A DNA stretch of 49,883 bases, taken from UBA9676 sp036522155 (GTDB taxonomy: Bacteria; Actinomycetota; Actinomycetes; Streptosporangiales; Streptosporangiaceae). Both the position numbers and the translations under genes were made by a program. The notes beneath the pieces were generated by a model. That model did not search any database and was not told the origin of the DNA. It was given only the letters and a program-made list of their open reading frames with translations. Positions 17,216-25,380 of the stretch are shown one piece after another. The number at the start of each line of letters is the position of its first letter. Within the stretch, counting starts at the first letter, position 1. The stretch spans positions 1-49,883 of the forward strand of contig DATDGI010000008.1 of the NCBI GenBank assembly GCA_036522155.1. The letters are read 5' to 3'.

Positions 17216-17290
17216 TCAGCGCAGAGTCTGGCGGGCGACCGTCCGGATGCCGGGCCGGTAGCCATACCAAAACCAGAACTGCCTGCGCAT
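17216..17290 (-). CDS. aroF leader peptide (aromatic-rich, attenuation)
   Basis: A 24-codon ORF on the minus strand: ATG at 17290-17288, TGA at 17218-17216. Residues 5-11 are FWFWYGY, so six of seven consecutive residues are aromatic, in codons TTC TGG TTT TGG TAT GGC TAC; the rest is Arg-rich. This is the composition expected of a ribosome-stalling leader sensing charged tRNA-Phe, -Trp and -Tyr, all end products of the pathway that aroF starts. The terminator hairpin follows after 14 nt and aroF after that. It is shorter than ordinary gene-finding limits. I see no competing gene in the region. A translation-coupled transcription attenuator is the most economical reading. Confidence 0.8.
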   Translation of the reverse strand: MRRQFWFWYGYRPGIRTVARQTLR

Positions 17291-17407
17291 GCCAGGCAGC
17301 CTAGCGCATCGCCGGGCGTACGGCCGGGGAAGGGGCCCGGCGGCGCAGCCGCTTGAGGGTGGCCCAGGTCGGCGGCCACCGCGTCGCGCGGGCCGGGGGT
17401 CTCGGCG

Positions 17408-19009
17408 TCAGGACGCGCGCGGATGCAGGCGGCGGGCGTAGATCTGGTATTTCCGGCCGATGAGGACCCGGCGGAAATGGGTGCGGAAGTAAGTCTGCAG
17501 CGCTGGGGTCCACGCCACCCGGAGCGTGTTCTTGTGGGAGAGCAGCAGGTACTGGGCATGGCTGAAGGCCTGCTGCCACGCGGCCCGGACGGCCGGGAAG
17601 CGAGCGGCCCCGTTGGCCGGGCTGCGCCCGCCGGAGAGCACCAGGTCGGTGCCGAGCCCGTCCACCATGGCCGGGCAGCCCGGCTGGCTGGACACGAAGC
17701 GGTTGGCGAGCAGCAGGTAGGACGCCTGGTCGGTGACCACGCAGGCACCGGCCGGGATGACGCTCCGGATGCCCGCGCCGTCGCCGTGCTTCACCGGGGA
17801 CAGGTTCACCGACATGCTGACGGCGCCGGCCAGCACCGCCGCCGTGGTGATCCCGGCGGTCAGCAGGCCCAGCCGCCGGCGCACGGCCGGGCGGTCGGCC
17901 GCCAGCATGTCGCTGGCGGCCAGCCGGGACACGGCCAGCGCCAGCGACAGCGCCAGGAACGGCATGAAGAACGCCGTGTAGTGGGCGGCGTAGTACGGCG
18001 GCCAGAGCAGCATGACCACCACCAGCACCGCGCCGGCCAGGGCGAACCGGTCGAGGGCGGGCAGCGGCTGCCGGGTCCGGCGCCAGCTGACCATATCGGC
18101 CACGGCCACGAAGGCGATGATGACCACGACACTGAGCAGCAGGACGGCGGTGGGGGTGGTGTAGGAGACGCCGATCATGTCGGCGATCCGGTGCACCACG
18201 GGGGTGCGGGCCCCGCCCCGGTTCAGTTGCGCGCTGATGACACCAACAAAGAACCGCCGCGGGGCGAGCGCGGCGAACGGCAGGACCGGGACGAGGAAGC
18301 CGGCTGCCACCCCGGCGGCGAAGATCACGGCCCGGCGGATCTGCGGCAGGCAGAGCACCAGCAGCACGATCACCGGGACGATCGCCCACGCCTTTATCGC
18401 GCCGGCGAACCCGAACGCCGCCCCGCCCCAGGCCAGCCGCCGGGTGCTGGCCGTCAGCTGGTCCCGGTCGAACACGGCCACCGCCCCGGCCAGGCAGGCC
18501 AGCACCAGCCACGGCTCAAGCAGGATCGTGTGGGCGGCGGCGACCGAGGTGGGGTAGATGGCGGCAATGCCACAGGCGACGGCCACGGCGAGCAGGCCGC
18601 GGTGGCGGACCAGCAGGCCGATCAGCACCACCGCCGCGGCCCCGGCGGCGGCGGTGAGCAGCCGCCCGGTGACCATGGCCCAGGCGGTGCCGGTGACGTC
18701 GGACAGCAGCGCGGCCGGGCTCATCACCAAGGTGATGCCCGGTGGCTGGACCAGCACGAAATCGCGGTAGGGCAGGGCGCCGTGGATCAGCCGGACGGCG
18801 CTGCCGAAGTAGGGGCCGTCGTCGTACTGGCTCACCACCAGCAGCCCCGGGTGGGTGAGCCGGTAGATTCGCAGCACCAGCGCCAGGGCCGCGGCGACCG
18901 TGATGATCAGGCCGGCCGGGGGCCGCCAGGCTGGGCCGCCGCCCGGCCGGGCCGCGGCGGGCTGGCCGGGCAGATCGTGGCTGGACCCCTCGATGGCCGC
19001 TCGTGTCAT
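17408..19009 (-). CDS. GT-C type multipass membrane glycosyltransferase-like protein (paralogue B)
   Basis: 533 aa with about ten hydrophobic helices. After the first helix comes a loop with the acidic motif QYDDGPYFGSAVRLIHG, then ALPYRDFVLVQPPGITLVMSP, the pattern of ArnT/PMT-like GT-C enzymes that use polyprenyl-linked sugars; an acidic residue of this loop is normally catalytic. The C-terminal soluble part (from about PAGACVVTDQASYLLLANRF) lies outside the membrane. Acceptor and sugar are unknown. Its ATG overlaps the stop of the upstream paralogue by 4 bp (ATGA), and AAAGGA lies about 10 nt upstream, so the pair is one operon. The two proteins align over their whole length, clear evidence of tandem duplication. 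Confidence 0.75.
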   Translation of the reverse strand: MTRAAIEGSSHDLPGQPAAARPGGGPAWRPPAGLIITVAAALALVLRIYRLTHPGLLVVSQYDDGPYFGSAVRLIHGALPYRDFVLVQPPGITLVMSPAALLSDVTGTAWAMVTGRLLTAAAGAAAVVLIGLLVRHRGLLAVAVACGIAAIYPTSVAAAHTILLEPWLVLACLAGAVAVFDRDQLTASTRRLAWGGAAFGFAGAIKAWAIVPVIVLLVLCLPQIRRAVIFAAGVAAGFLVPVLPFAALAPRRFFVGVISAQLNRGGARTPVVHRIADMIGVSYTTPTAVLLLSVVVIIAFVAVADMVSWRRTRQPLPALDRFALAGAVLVVVMLLWPPYYAAHYTAFFMPFLALSLALAVSRLAASDMLAADRPAVRRRLGLLTAGITTAAVLAGAVSMSVNLSPVKHGDGAGIRSVIPAGACVVTDQASYLLLANRFVSSQPGCPAMVDGLGTDLVLSGGRSPANGAARFPAVRAAWQQAFSHAQYLLLSHKNTLRVAWTPALQTYFRTHFRRVLIGRKYQIYARRLHPRAS

Positions 19010-20631
19010 CGTGCCGGTTGTCCTTTGCGCACGTACAGGGTGAGATCCCTGGGCGAGGTGTACACCCGCCGGAAGTGGCTGCGGAGGTACTTCCGCAGGC
19101 TAGGTGACCAGGGTATCCGCCGGGTGTTGATGCGGGTCAGCAGCACGTACTGGGCGTGGCCGAACGCCTCCGACCAGACCGCGGCCACCGCCGGGACGCG
19201 GGCGGCGCCGGTGCCCGGGGTGAGCCCGTGCGACAGCGCCAGGTCGGTGCCCAGGGTGTCCACCATCTGCGGGCAGCCCGGCGCGGCCGACACGAAGCGG
19301 TCGGCGTTGATGGTCAGCGACACCTGATCGGTGAGCACGCAGGCGCCCCGCGGGATGATCTGGTCGATGGCCGCAGGGACCGGGCCGAGCACCGGCGGCA
19401 CGATGGTCTGCGCATGGGACTGGATGATGGTCATCACGGCCAGCAGGGCCGCGGCCGCGCCGAGCGACCACTGTCCCATCCGGGCAGCGGCCGCGGGCGA
19501 GCCCGCCTGCGCCTGCACCGCGGCCAGCAGTCGGCCCGCGGCCAGGGCGACCGACAGGGCCAGGAATGGGGCGAGGAACGCCGCGAAGTGGTAGTGAAAC
19601 TGCGGCGGCCACAGGAAGAGCGCGGCCACCAGGCCGGCGGTGGCGACCGAGAACCAGTCCAGCGGGGCGGGCGGCTGGCTGGTCCGGTACCAGGCGAAGG
19701 CGTAGGCCAGGACCACGAATGCCACGATGGCCAGCGCGGCGAGCACCAGGGCCGTGTTCGCCAGGTTCAGGTCGAACACGCCAGCCATGTGATCGAGCCG
19801 GTTGAACAGCGTGACCCGGGTGGCATGGGCCCGGGAGCCGATCTGGGCGACGATCAGGCTCTGGTAGAACTTCTCCGGCGCGATGGCGGCGAACGGCAGC
19901 ACCGGGATCAGGAAGCCCGCCGCGACCCCGGCGGTGAAGACGGCGGCGCGGCGGATCTGCGGCAGGCAGAGCACGAAGACGACCAGCACCGGCACGATGG
20001 CCCACGCCTCGACCGCGCCGGCGAAACCGAACGCCACGCCGCCCCAGGCCAGCCGCCTGGTGCTGGCCGCGAGGCGGTCGCCGCTGAAGATCGTCACCGC
20101 GCCGATCAGGCAGGCGAGGGCCAGCCACGGCTCGACCAGCACGGTGTGGGCGGCGGCGACCGCGTCGGGGTACACCGCGGCGATCCCGCAGGCGATCACC
20201 ACGGTGAGCAGGCCACGGTGGCGGACCAGCAGGCCCACCAGCGCCACCCCGGCCGTGCTCGCCAGCGCGGTGAGCACCCGGCCGACGGCCATGCCCCAGG
20301 CGGTGCCGGTCAGGTTGGACAGCAGCGCGGCCGGGCTCATCAGCAGCGTGATGCCGGGCGGCTGGACAAGCACGAAATCGCGGTAGGGGAGCGAACCGTG
20401 GACCAGCCGGATCGCGCTGCCGAAATACGGGCCGTCGTCGTATTCGGTGACGCTCAGCAGGAATCCCGGGCGGGTGTACTGGTAATAGACCCGGATGGCC
20501 AGGGCCAGCACGGTGATGCCCAGGATGACCAGGTTCACCGGGGTGGCCCAGGCCGGGCGCCGCTGCGTCTGAGGCTTCCCGGGGTCGCTGCGCAGCCCGC
20601 CGGCCCCCGTCGTGGCCACCCTTCCGCTCAC
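19006..20631 (-). CDS. GT-C type multipass membrane glycosyltransferase-like protein (paralogue A)
   Basis: 541 aa from the GTG at 20631, chosen because AAGGGAG lies 7 nt upstream and the resulting length matches the downstream paralogue; ATG 20667 has no ribosome binding site. It shares with that paralogue TEYDDGPYFGSAIRLVHG then SLPYRDFVLVQPPGITLLMSP, LLVRHRGLL, STRRLAWGG, VLCLPQIRRA and the C-terminal CVLTDQVSLTINADRFVSAAPGCP block. About ten membrane helices are followed by an outer domain. The family transfers sugars from lipid carriers; target and donor are not readable. It is the first gene of a two-gene operon, divergent across 568 bp from a third GT-C-like gene. Confidence 0.75.
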   Translation of the reverse strand: MSGRVATTGAGGLRSDPGKPQTQRRPAWATPVNLVILGITVLALAIRVYYQYTRPGFLLSVTEYDDGPYFGSAIRLVHGSLPYRDFVLVQPPGITLLMSPAALLSNLTGTAWGMAVGRVLTALASTAGVALVGLLVRHRGLLTVVIACGIAAVYPDAVAAAHTVLVEPWLALACLIGAVTIFSGDRLAASTRRLAWGGVAFGFAGAVEAWAIVPVLVVFVLCLPQIRRAAVFTAGVAAGFLIPVLPFAAIAPEKFYQSLIVAQIGSRAHATRVTLFNRLDHMAGVFDLNLANTALVLAALAIVAFVVLAYAFAWYRTSQPPAPLDWFSVATAGLVAALFLWPPQFHYHFAAFLAPFLALSVALAAGRLLAAVQAQAGSPAAAARMGQWSLGAAAALLAVMTIIQSHAQTIVPPVLGPVPAAIDQIIPRGACVLTDQVSLTINADRFVSAAPGCPQMVDTLGTDLALSHGLTPGTGAARVPAVAAVWSEAFGHAQYVLLTRINTRRIPWSPSLRKYLRSHFRRVYTSPRDLTLYVRKGQPAR

Positions 20632-21199
20632 CAGGCAACTCCCTTGGCCATCTGGGCGCTTGGCCATCTTGCGCGGGATCCCGCGGCACTGGGGATCCCG
20701 CGGCGCGCTAGCAGCCCGGGCGCCCGGAGGTCCGGGCAGGGGGGCGGGCCGCGCGTGCGAACGGCCGTGTCCGACCGGGTTCGAATCGTACCTGTTTGGA
20801 TGGGGTGACGTTAACTGAACGTTGCCGTCCGGCGTTTCCCGGAAATCCAGCCTTAGACACCAGTGTTTGCACATAGTGTGACACAGTGATTACATTTTGT
20901 TATACCTCGTCACAGCAGGCTCTTGTTTCCCGACTTTCGCCGGACTACCGCCCGGTTGCGGTACCGTTTGCTCTGCCCACGGGCGATCGAGCGGGACAGC
21001 GAGGAATGCCCTGACGGGTCCCTGAGTGGGGCGGTCAGGCTGGACGCGGCCGGTCATGCCGCCGTCGGCCATCCCAGCCCGGGGGCGATAGCCGGAGCCG
21101 GGCCACGTCCGGCGGATGCTGGGCATTCCCGCGATGAAGCGCCAGGCAATGGCGGTTTCCGGGCCATGCGGAGCTGCCGGACCAGGGCGAGGAGAGTGT
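20632..21199. other. 568-bp divergent intergenic region
   Basis: No convincing coding sequence; the ORFs in it are GC-skew shadows with no family resemblance. The striking part is an AT-rich patch at about 20860-20915 in an otherwise GC-rich stretch, probably the promoter area for one or both divergent membrane-protein genes. The segment from about 20930 to 21190 is ordinary GC-rich DNA and would be a long 5' leader for the gene at 21200. Confidence 0.5.
20867..20896 (+). promoter_or_regulatory. candidate promoter for the GT-C gene at 21200
   Basis: TTGCAC (20867-20872) and TACATT (20891-20896) are spaced by 18 bp inside the AT-rich patch. The spacer holds a near-palindrome TGTGACACA (20877-20885) that could be an operator half. 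The predicted transcript would have a leader of about 300 nt. Support is by consensus only. Confidence 0.35.
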
Positions 21200-22957
21200 G
21201 TGACAACCCTCAAGGACGACCCGGGCCGCAACCAGGATGGTGCCGGCGACTCCGAGCCGGCCGCCGCGTCCCCGCCGCCGAAGTCGCAGCCCCGCGCCGT
21301 GGCCGGGCTGACCGGCCTGATCCGGCGCCACCGGCTGTTCTCGCTGGCGCTGGTGCTGGGCGCGATCATCCGGCTGCTGACGATGCTGGCCTACCGCCCG
21401 GCGATGCTGTTCCGGCTGGACTCCTTCGACTACCTGTGGGGCGCGGTCCACCTGTCCCCGAATGCCGTCAACCCCAGCGGCTATTCGCTGTTCCTATGGC
21501 TGTTCCTGCCGTTCCACTCGCTGGTGCTGGTGGTGGCCATCCAGCATGTGCTTGGGCTGGTGGTGGCGGCCATGGTGTACGCGGTGCTGCGCCGGTATGG
21601 CCTGCCCGAATGGGGGGCGACGCTGGCCGCCTTGCCGGTCCTGTTCGACCCGTCGCAGCTGGTCATCGAGCACCTCATCATGGCCGACCTGCTGGCCATG
21701 GTGCTCATGGTCGGGGCGTTCGCGGTGCTGCTGACCCGCACGGCGCCGTCGCTGTGGCGGTCGGCCACCGCTGGCCTGATGATGGGGGTCGCGACGATCG
21801 TCCGCCCCACGGTGCTGCCGCTGGTTCTGCTGATCCCGGTCTACCTGCTGATCACGCGGGTGGGCTGGCGCCGGGCGGGTGCCGCCCTGGTGGCGGGGCT
21901 GATGCCGGTGCTGGGCTACATGAGCTGGTTCGCGGCCGTGCACGGCACGTTCAACCTGACCAACAGCAACGGGCTGTTCCTGTGGTCGCGGACGATGTCC
22001 TTCGCCAACTGCAAGGTCATCAATCCGCCCACCGACCTGCAGCCGCTGTGCCCGAACGCCCAGCCGGGCGCGCTGCACCGCGCCAACCCGGCGCTGCGCC
22101 GCCAGCCCCGGCGCTACCTGTGGAACCACCGCATCTGGGCCTGGCAGGGCACCACCATTGGCTTCGTCCCCGACTCGGCCGCGTTCACCGCGGCCAACAA
22201 CGCCCGGGCGCTGCGGTTCGCGGTCAAGGCGATCGAGGCCCAGCCGGGGGCCTACGCCACCACCATCTGGTCAGAGACCCTGACGCCGTTCCTGCACACC
22301 GACAACTCGCTGCGGTTCCTGGACTACACGCCCAGCTCGGCCAACCTGTCCCCGCCCGATCTGAAGTACGCGATCGGCACCATCCAGGCCTATACCGGCA
22401 ACACCCAGGGTGTCTCGTCCTATCTGGGCTACCACTTCGGGACCCGGCTGGTGCAGCCGTACGTGACGATCGTGAACTTCTATCAGCACGGGTTCTACCT
22501 GCCTGGCCCGCTGTTCGGGGTGATCGTGCTGGGCGGCCTGGCCGGGATCCTGATCCCGGGCCGCCGGTCGTCGGCCGCGGTCCTGCTCTGGATGTCAGCG
22601 GTGATCATCATGGTGCTGCCGACGGCCGAGCACGAGTACACCTACCGGTACGTGCTCCCGGCGGTGCCGCTGGCGTGCATCGCCCTGGCCCTGGCCTTCC
22701 GCAAGCCGATCGGCCGCCGCCAGGCCTCTAGTGACCAGGACGCCAGCGACCAGGACGCCAGCGGCCAGGACGCCAGTGGCCAGGACTCCGGCGGCACGGA
22801 CCCGGGCCGCCAGGACAAGGCGGGTGAGGCCGCTGCGGGCGAGGCCACCGCGGGCGAAGCCGCCGGGGAGGCGGCTCCACTGGCGCCGGGCCAGGCCACC
22901 CCGGCCGGGCCGGTAACCGCGGCCCAGGTCACCGAGGCCGATCCGCAGACCACCTGA
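21200..22957 (+). CDS. GT-C type multipass membrane protein with repetitive C-terminal tail
   Basis: 585 aa. GTG 21200 is preceded by GAGGAGAG at about 6 nt. About ten membrane helices follow a polar N-terminal tail. The first outer loop reads LFRLDSFDYLWGAVHLSPN then VNPSGYSLFLWLF, with the paired acidic residues expected of GT-C glycosyltransferases, but it differs from the YDDGPYFG pair across the intergenic region. A large extracytoplasmic loop follows WFAAVHGTFNLTNSNGLFLW. The last about 85 residues after AFRKPIGRR are low-complexity: DQDAS/GQDAS units and then GEAAAGEATAGEA units. A role in cell-wall or lipid glycosylation is plausible, not shown. Confidence 0.72.
   Translation: MTTLKDDPGRNQDGAGDSEPAAASPPPKSQPRAVAGLTGLIRRHRLFSLALVLGAIIRLLTMLAYRPAMLFRLDSFDYLWGAVHLSPNAVNPSGYSLFLWLFLPFHSLVLVVAIQHVLGLVVAAMVYAVLRRYGLPEWGATLAALPVLFDPSQLVIEHLIMADLLAMVLMVGAFAVLLTRTAPSLWRSATAGLMMGVATIVRPTVLPLVLLIPVYLLITRVGWRRAGAALVAGLMPVLGYMSWFAAVHGTFNLTNSNGLFLWSRTMSFANCKVINPPTDLQPLCPNAQPGALHRANPALRRQPRRYLWNHRIWAWQGTTIGFVPDSAAFTAANNARALRFAVKAIEAQPGAYATTIWSETLTPFLHTDNSLRFLDYTPSSANLSPPDLKYAIGTIQAYTGNTQGVSSYLGYHFGTRLVQPYVTIVNFYQHGFYLPGPLFGVIVLGGLAGILIPGRRSSAAVLLWMSAVIIMVLPTAEHEYTYRYVLPAVPLACIALALAFRKPIGRRQASSDQDASDQDASGQDASGQDSGGTDPGRQDKAGEAAAGEATAGEAAGEAAPLAPGQATPAGPVTAAQVTEADPQTT
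22727..22880 (+). repeat. coding tandem repeats in the tail of the GT-C protein
   Basis: Four 15-bp units close to GACCAGGACGCCAGC at about 22734-22793 encode DQDASDQDASGQDASGQDSG. They are followed by 12-15-bp units encoding GEAAAGEATAGEAAGEAA (about 22826-22879). The tail is predicted disordered and acidic. Confidence 0.65.
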
Positions 22958-23000
22958 CCGCCCGGCGCGGAGCTCCCTGATCGTGTTTAGCGCGTCCATC

Positions 23001-23019
23001 GGGTGCCGTCGCGGCACCC
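23001..23019. terminator. hairpin between convergent GT-C and ABC-permease genes
   Basis: GGGTGCCG and CGGCACCC pair perfectly (8 bp) around a 3-nt loop, 43 bp past the GT-C stop and about 70 bp past the ABC permease stop on the other strand. There is no U-tract; it is a candidate bidirectional terminator by position. Confidence 0.4.
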
Positions 23020-23087
23020 CGGGTCAGGCAGTGGCTGGGGCGCGATATCAAGCGCCCAGTTTGCCGCCAAACCGCTGGCAGGCGTCG

Positions 23088-24065
23088 CTATGCGTCCCTC
23101 CTCCGGACGGCGAGGAACGTGACCGCGATCAGCACGGCGGCGAGGGCCACGAAGATGCCGGTCTCGATGAACTGGAACGGCCAGAACCGGTAGCCCGGCT
23201 GGTAGGTCGTGAACGAGCGGTAGCCGAGGCGCGCCATGCACGCGAGTGTGGAGTTCACCTGGCCAGCAGCCTGGCATGTGGCGGGAATGGTGGGCCCAGT
23301 GAAGCCCGAGGTTGCGTGCCCGGGGCCGACGCTCATGTTGGTGGTGAGCTGGCCGCCGGGCAGCACCACGCCCTGCGCGAGCTGCCAGAACGCTCCCTTC
23401 GGGGTGAAGTTCTGGGTCACGCTGTAGATGGTGGTGACCGCGGCCATGTAGTGCACGCGCACCCAGTACGTGACCACCAGGCGAAGGGCGAGGAATACGC
23501 CGCCGGTCACCGCGAGCGCTGGCAGCGACCGGCCGATCAGCGCCCCGGCGGCGATCCCGAGCGCCACCGCGAACACGGCGTACCCGATCGGGACGATGCC
23601 CTGGATGTCGAAGGAGCCCGGCGTGAACTGGCCCTGGTTGAGTGCGTTCAGGGGCGCGTACCACCAGGTGACGATCCCGGCGACCGCGCCGCCGAAGACC
23701 GCGCCCGCGAGCAGCAGCCAGCCGGTTTTGACGGACAGCCAGTGCCGTCGGGTGACGGACTGCGTCCACGCGAACTGCACGGTTGCGGTTTCCCGTTCCC
23801 TGGCCACGGCCGGGCCGCCCCAGAACATCCCGAACAGGATCGGAACGGCCAGGGTCAGGATGGTCAGCGTGTACACCGGGCCGCCCAGCGACACGGCCTG
23901 CGAGAGGTCGCCGCAGGCCCCGTTCTTGACGCAGCTGGCGAGCGCGGCGTGCCATTTCGCGGCGTCCTGCAGTCCGGTGATCAGCAGCAGGACGGCGAAG
24001 GCGGCGAGAATAGCGCCCGCGATGACGGCGGTGCCGCGGTACTGGCGCCAGATGACCCAGGTCAT
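23088..24065 (-). CDS. ABC transporter permease (ABC-2-like)
   Basis: 325 aa, six predicted membrane helices. It opens with MTWVIWRQYRGTAVIAGAILAAF, typical of actinobacterial permeases paired with YtrA-type regulators. A large extracytoplasmic loop between the last two helices contains two Cys (TCQAAGQVNSTLACMARLGY), and another loop has CVKNGACGDL. The conserved ARERETATVQFAWTQSVTRRHW segment is probably the coupling helix contacting the ATPase. The substrate is unknown. It overlaps the ATPase stop by 4 bp (ATGA), making it the third gene of a GntR-ATPase-permease operon. Confidence 0.82.
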   Translation of the reverse strand: MTWVIWRQYRGTAVIAGAILAAFAVLLLITGLQDAAKWHAALASCVKNGACGDLSQAVSLGGPVYTLTILTLAVPILFGMFWGGPAVARERETATVQFAWTQSVTRRHWLSVKTGWLLLAGAVFGGAVAGIVTWWYAPLNALNQGQFTPGSFDIQGIVPIGYAVFAVALGIAAGALIGRSLPALAVTGGVFLALRLVVTYWVRVHYMAAVTTIYSVTQNFTPKGAFWQLAQGVVLPGGQLTTNMSVGPGHATSGFTGPTIPATCQAAGQVNSTLACMARLGYRSFTTYQPGYRFWPFQFIETGIFVALAAVLIAVTFLAVRRRDA

Positions 24066-24958
24066 CGCTTACCTCCGACAGCGGTCAGCTCCGCGCTCTG
24101 CGGGGCGGCGTCGGCGCCCATGTAGGCGAGCACCATGTCCTCCAGGCTGACGTCCGCGGCTTCCCACCCAGGGTCGGCGACAGGGCCGTTCAGCCGCACC
24201 AGCATCGTGGTCTGCCGGGCGGTCCGTTCGTTCTGCACGACGGTGTGGTCCCGTTCGATCGCCGTCGTGTCCTTCCTCGGGCCGACGAGTACCCGGTGCT
24301 CGTTCAGGAGGTTCTCGATATCCCCGCAGAGCTGGACGCGGGAGGACGCGAGCAGGATCAGGTGGTCGCAGACCCGCTTGATGTCCGCGACCAGATGCGA
24401 GGACAGGACGACGGTCAGCCCTCCCTCGGCCACCGCGTCGGCGAGCGTGCCGAGAAAGTGCCGCCGGGCGAGCGGGTCGAGCGCGGCGACCGGTTCGTCG
24501 AGCAGCAGCACCCGCGGGCGCTTGGCCAGCGTGAGCGTCAGTGCCGTCTGGGCACGCTGGCCCCCGGACAGCGTGCCCACGGCCGCGTCCAGCGGGATGT
24601 TCAGCCCGCGCAGCCGGTCCCTGACCGACTGGCCGTCCCACCGTGGGTTCATGTGCGCGCCAATGCCGATGTGGTCCTCGGCGGTCAGCCGCCGGTACAG
24701 CGGGATCTCCTGGGCGAGGAACCCGATCTCCGCGAGGAAGGCCGGGTCCTGGCGCGGCGCGCCGCCGAGGATCGCGGCGTCGCCACTGGTGGGGCTGGCC
24801 AGCCCGGAGAGCAGGCGGAGCAGCGTGGTCTTGCCCGCGCCGTTCGGCCCGACCAGCGCGGATATCCGGCCCTCCGGAACCGTGATGGAGCAATCGGACA
24901 ACGCGGTGACCCTGCGGTACCGCTTGGTCAGGCCGCGGGTTTGGATGGCGGTGGTCAA
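24062..24958 (-). CDS. ABC transporter ATP-binding protein
   Basis: 298 aa. Walker A is VGPNGAGKTTLLRLLSGL, the Q-loop region is IGFLAQEIPLYRRLT, the signature is LSGGQRAQTALTLTLAKRP, Walker B and D-loop are VLLLDEPVAALDPLARR, and the switch His is in LSSHLV. A C-terminal extension of about 90 residues is variable. It powers the permease encoded downstream; both start and stop overlap neighbours by 4 bp. Such YtrB-like systems often act in cell-envelope stress or antibiotic response, but no drug specificity can be read here. Confidence 0.9.
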   Translation of the reverse strand: MTTAIQTRGLTKRYRRVTALSDCSITVPEGRISALVGPNGAGKTTLLRLLSGLASPTSGDAAILGGAPRQDPAFLAEIGFLAQEIPLYRRLTAEDHIGIGAHMNPRWDGQSVRDRLRGLNIPLDAAVGTLSGGQRAQTALTLTLAKRPRVLLLDEPVAALDPLARRHFLGTLADAVAEGGLTVVLSSHLVADIKRVCDHLILLASSRVQLCGDIENLLNEHRVLVGPRKDTTAIERDHTVVQNERTARQTTMLVRLNGPVADPGWEAADVSLEDMVLAYMGADAAPQSAELTAVGGKR

Positions 24959-25347
24959 GCGATCTCCTCCTCGTTCGCCGCGCGCAGCGTGACGCGCAGC
25001 AGCGATTCGATCGATTCGTCGTCAAGTCCCGCGTCGCGCGCCTCGCGCACCCAGCGGGCCAGGCTGCGGCCAAGCCGCGAGTGCGTGCCAGGCGGCGGGC
25101 CCGGCGGCCGGCCGCGCACGAACGTGCCGAGCCCGGCACGCGCCTCGACCAGGCCCTCGCGCTCCAGGTCGCGGTAGGCCTTCAGCACCGTGTTGGGGTT
25201 GACCACCGTCGCCTCGACCACCTCCCGCACGCTCGGGAGCTGGTCGCCCACGGCGAGCACCCCCATCCGCAGCGCCTGCCGCACCTGCTGCACGATCTGC
25301 AGGTAGGGCGGCACTCCGGACCGCCCGTCCACCCGGAATCTGATCAT
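24955..25347 (-). CDS. GntR family (YtrA subfamily) transcriptional regulator
   Basis: 130 aa. The winged helix-turn-helix contains QLPSVREVVEATVVNPNTVLKAYRDLEREGLVEARAGLGTFV, the GntR signature. The C-terminal part is short (about 50 residues), as in YtrA-type regulators that dimerise without a large effector domain. ATG 25347 begins MIRFRVDGRSGVPPYLQIVQQVRQAL, the normal N-terminus; an upstream in-frame start at 25389 would lie within the promoter. It is first in an operon with the ABC ATPase and permease. A perfect palindrome covers its transcription start, so it probably represses its own operon until a signal arrives. Confidence 0.88.
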   Translation of the reverse strand: MIRFRVDGRSGVPPYLQIVQQVRQALRMGVLAVGDQLPSVREVVEATVVNPNTVLKAYRDLEREGLVEARAGLGTFVRGRPPGPPPGTHSRLGRSLARWVREARDAGLDDESIESLLRVTLRAANEEEIA

Positions 25348-25360
25348 GCCGATGCTCCAG

Positions 25361-25380
25361 TGTCTTAGCTTGCTAAGACA
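25361..25380 (-). promoter_or_regulatory. palindromic operator for the GntR/ABC operon
   Basis: TGTCTTAGCTTGCTAAGACA is a perfect inverted repeat with 9-bp arms and a 2-bp centre. It lies 14 bp before the GntR start codon and abuts the -10 hexamer, where the transcript should start. Perfect symmetry and position make it the likely binding site of the GntR dimer. Confidence 0.75.

Noticed and set aside
17423..20808. 634- and 550-codon plus-strand ORFs opposite the GT-C pair
   Set aside because: Gln/Gly/His-rich complements of membrane helices; both arise because the two paralogues share antisense frame, not because of real coding.
20890..21369. 159-codon minus-strand ORF in the divergent spacer
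   Set aside because: Overlaps the start of the gene at 21200, has no family resemblance, no ribosome binding site, and shadow-like composition.
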